Source: Voacanga thouarsii
Lineage: Eukaryota; Streptophyta; Magnoliopsida; Gentianales; Apocynaceae
Direction of reading: 5' to 3'
Assembly (NCBI GenBank): GCA_026120185.1
Contig: JANUWF010001281.1
Coordinates: 3,204,501 to 3,268,500 of the forward strand
DNA: 64,000 nt
The translations under genes were made by a program, and so were the position numbers. The notes beneath the pieces are model-generated. The model was not told the DNA's origin. It was given only the letters and a program-made list of their open reading frames with translations, and made no database searches. Each line of letters begins with the position of its first letter. The stretch's first letter is position 1. This document shows positions 62,065 to 64,000 of this stretch, one piece after another.

Positions 62065-63470
62065 TCATGCATAAGAAATTTTGTCAATATTTCATACAAA
62101 AATAACTAAGTCTTAATCTAAATACCAAAAATCACTCACACAACACACATATGGGCAAGTATACCCATCATGTAGTATAGAGTTCTAGTTTATATGTGTC
62201 ATATTCCTCGGGTAAGATATCAAATAATTCTACTATGCCCCTATCTTATAATTTAGTAAAGTATCCCAGTATGAAGATGAAAAATAGGAAAGAGGGATCA
62301 ACTAACCTAAGAATAATTAAGAATCCTCTGTAGATCACCAAACATCATTAGAAAGAGAAGGATAAGTCATGCAATTTGAAAGGTAATCCACATTATTAGG
62401 TTAAACCTCAATTAAATAAATAGATCTATTGACACTCTATATTGGCACCAATTGGGCAATCTAAATCAAGACCCACTCTTTCTCGAGTTATAATCTTCTA
62501 CCCTTAATCTCATTAGTAGGTATTTCTACCTTACTAACCTCATTCAAGGGGAATTAAGATGAATTACTCATTCTCCATTTAGGAAAAATGATGTCCCTAT
62601 CTCTAGGTAACCCCATGATCCTTCAATTACTTTGTTCCATGTCCTCAACCTCTTTCCCAAGTTAATAGAGGGTAAACCCATTTAGTAAATCAACTAGTCA
62701 AGCCTGTCAAATTTAACCCCATCTCTCAAAATTAATAAAATCAAGATAAACTCTATAATCAAGAGTTGAATGCTAATGTTGTGATTGAATACAAAAAATA
62801 GATTTCAATAAACTAATATAGAAGTCAAGATCTAACAAATACAAAGGTTTCACCTTTAATTTGCAAAATAAATCATGAATGCCCAACAAAAACAAGAAAA
62901 GAAATACAAGAGAAATGAAAATAAACTCTTAGAAAAGTCGTGATTTTCTTTATCTAGAATCTCCACTTTGAAAGTGTCTTTTCCTTAATAAAAATAGCTT
63001 GGATCCCTTCCTTAGATTCCTCTTTGGAGTACTAGGGTTTGGAGGCCGGACCTTCCTCTCTCAATTCGTGGTTGACAAGACAACAAAGAGTTCTATTTAT
63101 AGTCACCCTTGAAAACTCTTGAAATTTGCTCTGTACCAGCACCAGTTGCGCACTTTTTTTGAAGATACTGAAATCCCACTCTGAACTGGCACTTGTCTAT
63201 TTTTTGATCTGGAGCTTGTAATTTCCTAATAGTAGGGGTCCAAACACTCTATTCCAAACTGGCACTTGTTTACCCTTGTACTAGGCACCAGTTTGATATT
63301 CTTTTAATATACTTACACCTTATTTCACTAATTATCCTCTACTTATGTATTATGTACAAAATAAGGCAAAAATAATGGGAATGAGCAGTTATCTAATCAC
63401 AAATTTAGTATTATCTAACACAAATGACTAAGAAATATAGTAAGAATGAACACTTATCTCATACCACACC
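62065..63470 (-). repeat. Diverged B-related LTR
   Basis: Contains the shared block cacacatatgggcaagtatacccatcatgtagtata (compare 34012), a TATA box on the minus strand at 63094-63101, and degenerate caccagtt/aactggca words where other copies have the GC dyad. Edges are approximate: the left one from likeness to TGATGCATG, the right one from the usual TATA-to-edge distance. No TSD was found. Confidence 0.5.
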
Positions 63471-63806
63471 TACTTTTATCCCTCAATTGTGCACGAATTC
63501 ACAAAGCAGCAAATTCCCCAAGAACATTTTGGCCATCTTGCCAATAAAACACCCAAAACTAAAGGCCGCACACACACACACCGCAAAAGCTCTTGGCCTC
63601 CCTTCCTTTAACATGCACATAAAAATTCCTCTAGATCATTCACTAGTCCTTTCTCCACTCATTCACCTTAGCACATTCAGAACATACCCCTTCCACATAC
63701 TCTCAACCATCTTTCTCTCTTACAAACTGAAAGTAATAATACACAACAACAAGCTCCCAGCTAGAACTTCTCTATACACAAAACCAAGACACACACACCC
63801 TATTGT
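63471..63806. other. Unclassified stretch
   Basis: No recognised element or gene. A 144-codon plus-strand frame (63424-63858) spans it but crosses into LTRs on both sides and has low-complexity, basic composition, so I do not call it a gene. Confidence 0.5.
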
Positions 63807-64000
63807 TGTAACACCCCACCTTTCTACTTTCGATTGGCTACTATTTGTAATGGGATAAGAATTTGTACTGATGTCTAGAACAAAAGTTGATCGGTGTAAT
63901 GAGACGAATATTTTGGTGGAATAATATTTTTATCGGGACCTAGATGTAATTATTGGATTTGTTCTACTCGTACCCTAAATTTTTAGAAGTATATTATTAT
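63807..64000. repeat. Start of a gypsy-type LTR, cut by the window end
   Basis: TGTAACACCCCACC, then close similarity to 41574-41765 (ttgatcggtgtaatgagacgaatatttt). Possible TSD to its left: ATTGT at 63802-63806. The other end is outside. Confidence 0.8.

Noticed and set aside
63424..63858. 144-codon plus-strand frame near the window end
   Set aside because: It overlaps the diverged B LTR edge and the next LTR, is low-complexity and basic, and has no recognised motif.

Overview
The window is plant nuclear DNA, most probably from a eudicot. It is AT-rich and consists almost entirely of transposable elements inserted into one another. The basis is Ty1/copia and Ty3/gypsy LTR elements with plant initiator-tRNA-Met primer sites, a plant chromovirus with a C-terminal chromodomain, and a RICESLEEPER-type hAT transposon. 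I found no intact host gene, rRNA, functional tRNA or CRISPR array. Every retroelement reading frame is broken.

Matching element ends with short target-site duplications (TSDs) lets the stack be unpicked. The oldest layer is copia element A' (right part at 57954-61736; the rest lies left of the window). Copia element C (from about 10 bases before position 1 to 57953, minus strand) is inserted in its gag. C was then hit by four elements: gypsy chromovirus T (507-19324, TSD TCGGA/TCGAA) in its left LTR, pol-less gypsy-like element B2 (20888-47132, TSD ATATT/ATACT) in its RNase H region, a copia solo LTR (53979-55784, TSD GTTAT) in its right LTR, and a B-family solo LTR (56140-57757, TSD AGTAA) also in its right LTR. 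T carries a copia solo LTR (7638-9305) and deleted B-family element B1 (9693-13261, TSD CTAGA/CTGGA). B2 carries a copia solo LTR (23341-25123, TSD GCCCA), a 7.2 kb hAT element (26041-33264, 8-bp TSD ACAAAAAC) and copia element A (34680-46421, TSD CAAAT/TAAAT). The hAT carries a B-family solo LTR (31590-33070, TSD GTTTA), and A carries a gypsy-type solo LTR (41574-44131, TSD ATGCA).

Right of A', 61737-64000 holds a long (AC)n run, a diverged B-related LTR, a short unclassified stretch, and the first 194 bases of another LTR like the one at 41574.

The less ordinary items are: an acidic reading frame ahead of gag in T with two SUMO-interaction-like motifs; a Pol III box pair in both T LTRs; a GC-rich dyad (ACCGGCGCCGG-like) shared by the gypsy-like B LTRs and one copia solo LTR; and two arrays of small palindromes in copia leaders (41020-41305 and 59735-59950). 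Nothing here proves a functioning new system. All homology statements come from reading the sequence, not from database searches.
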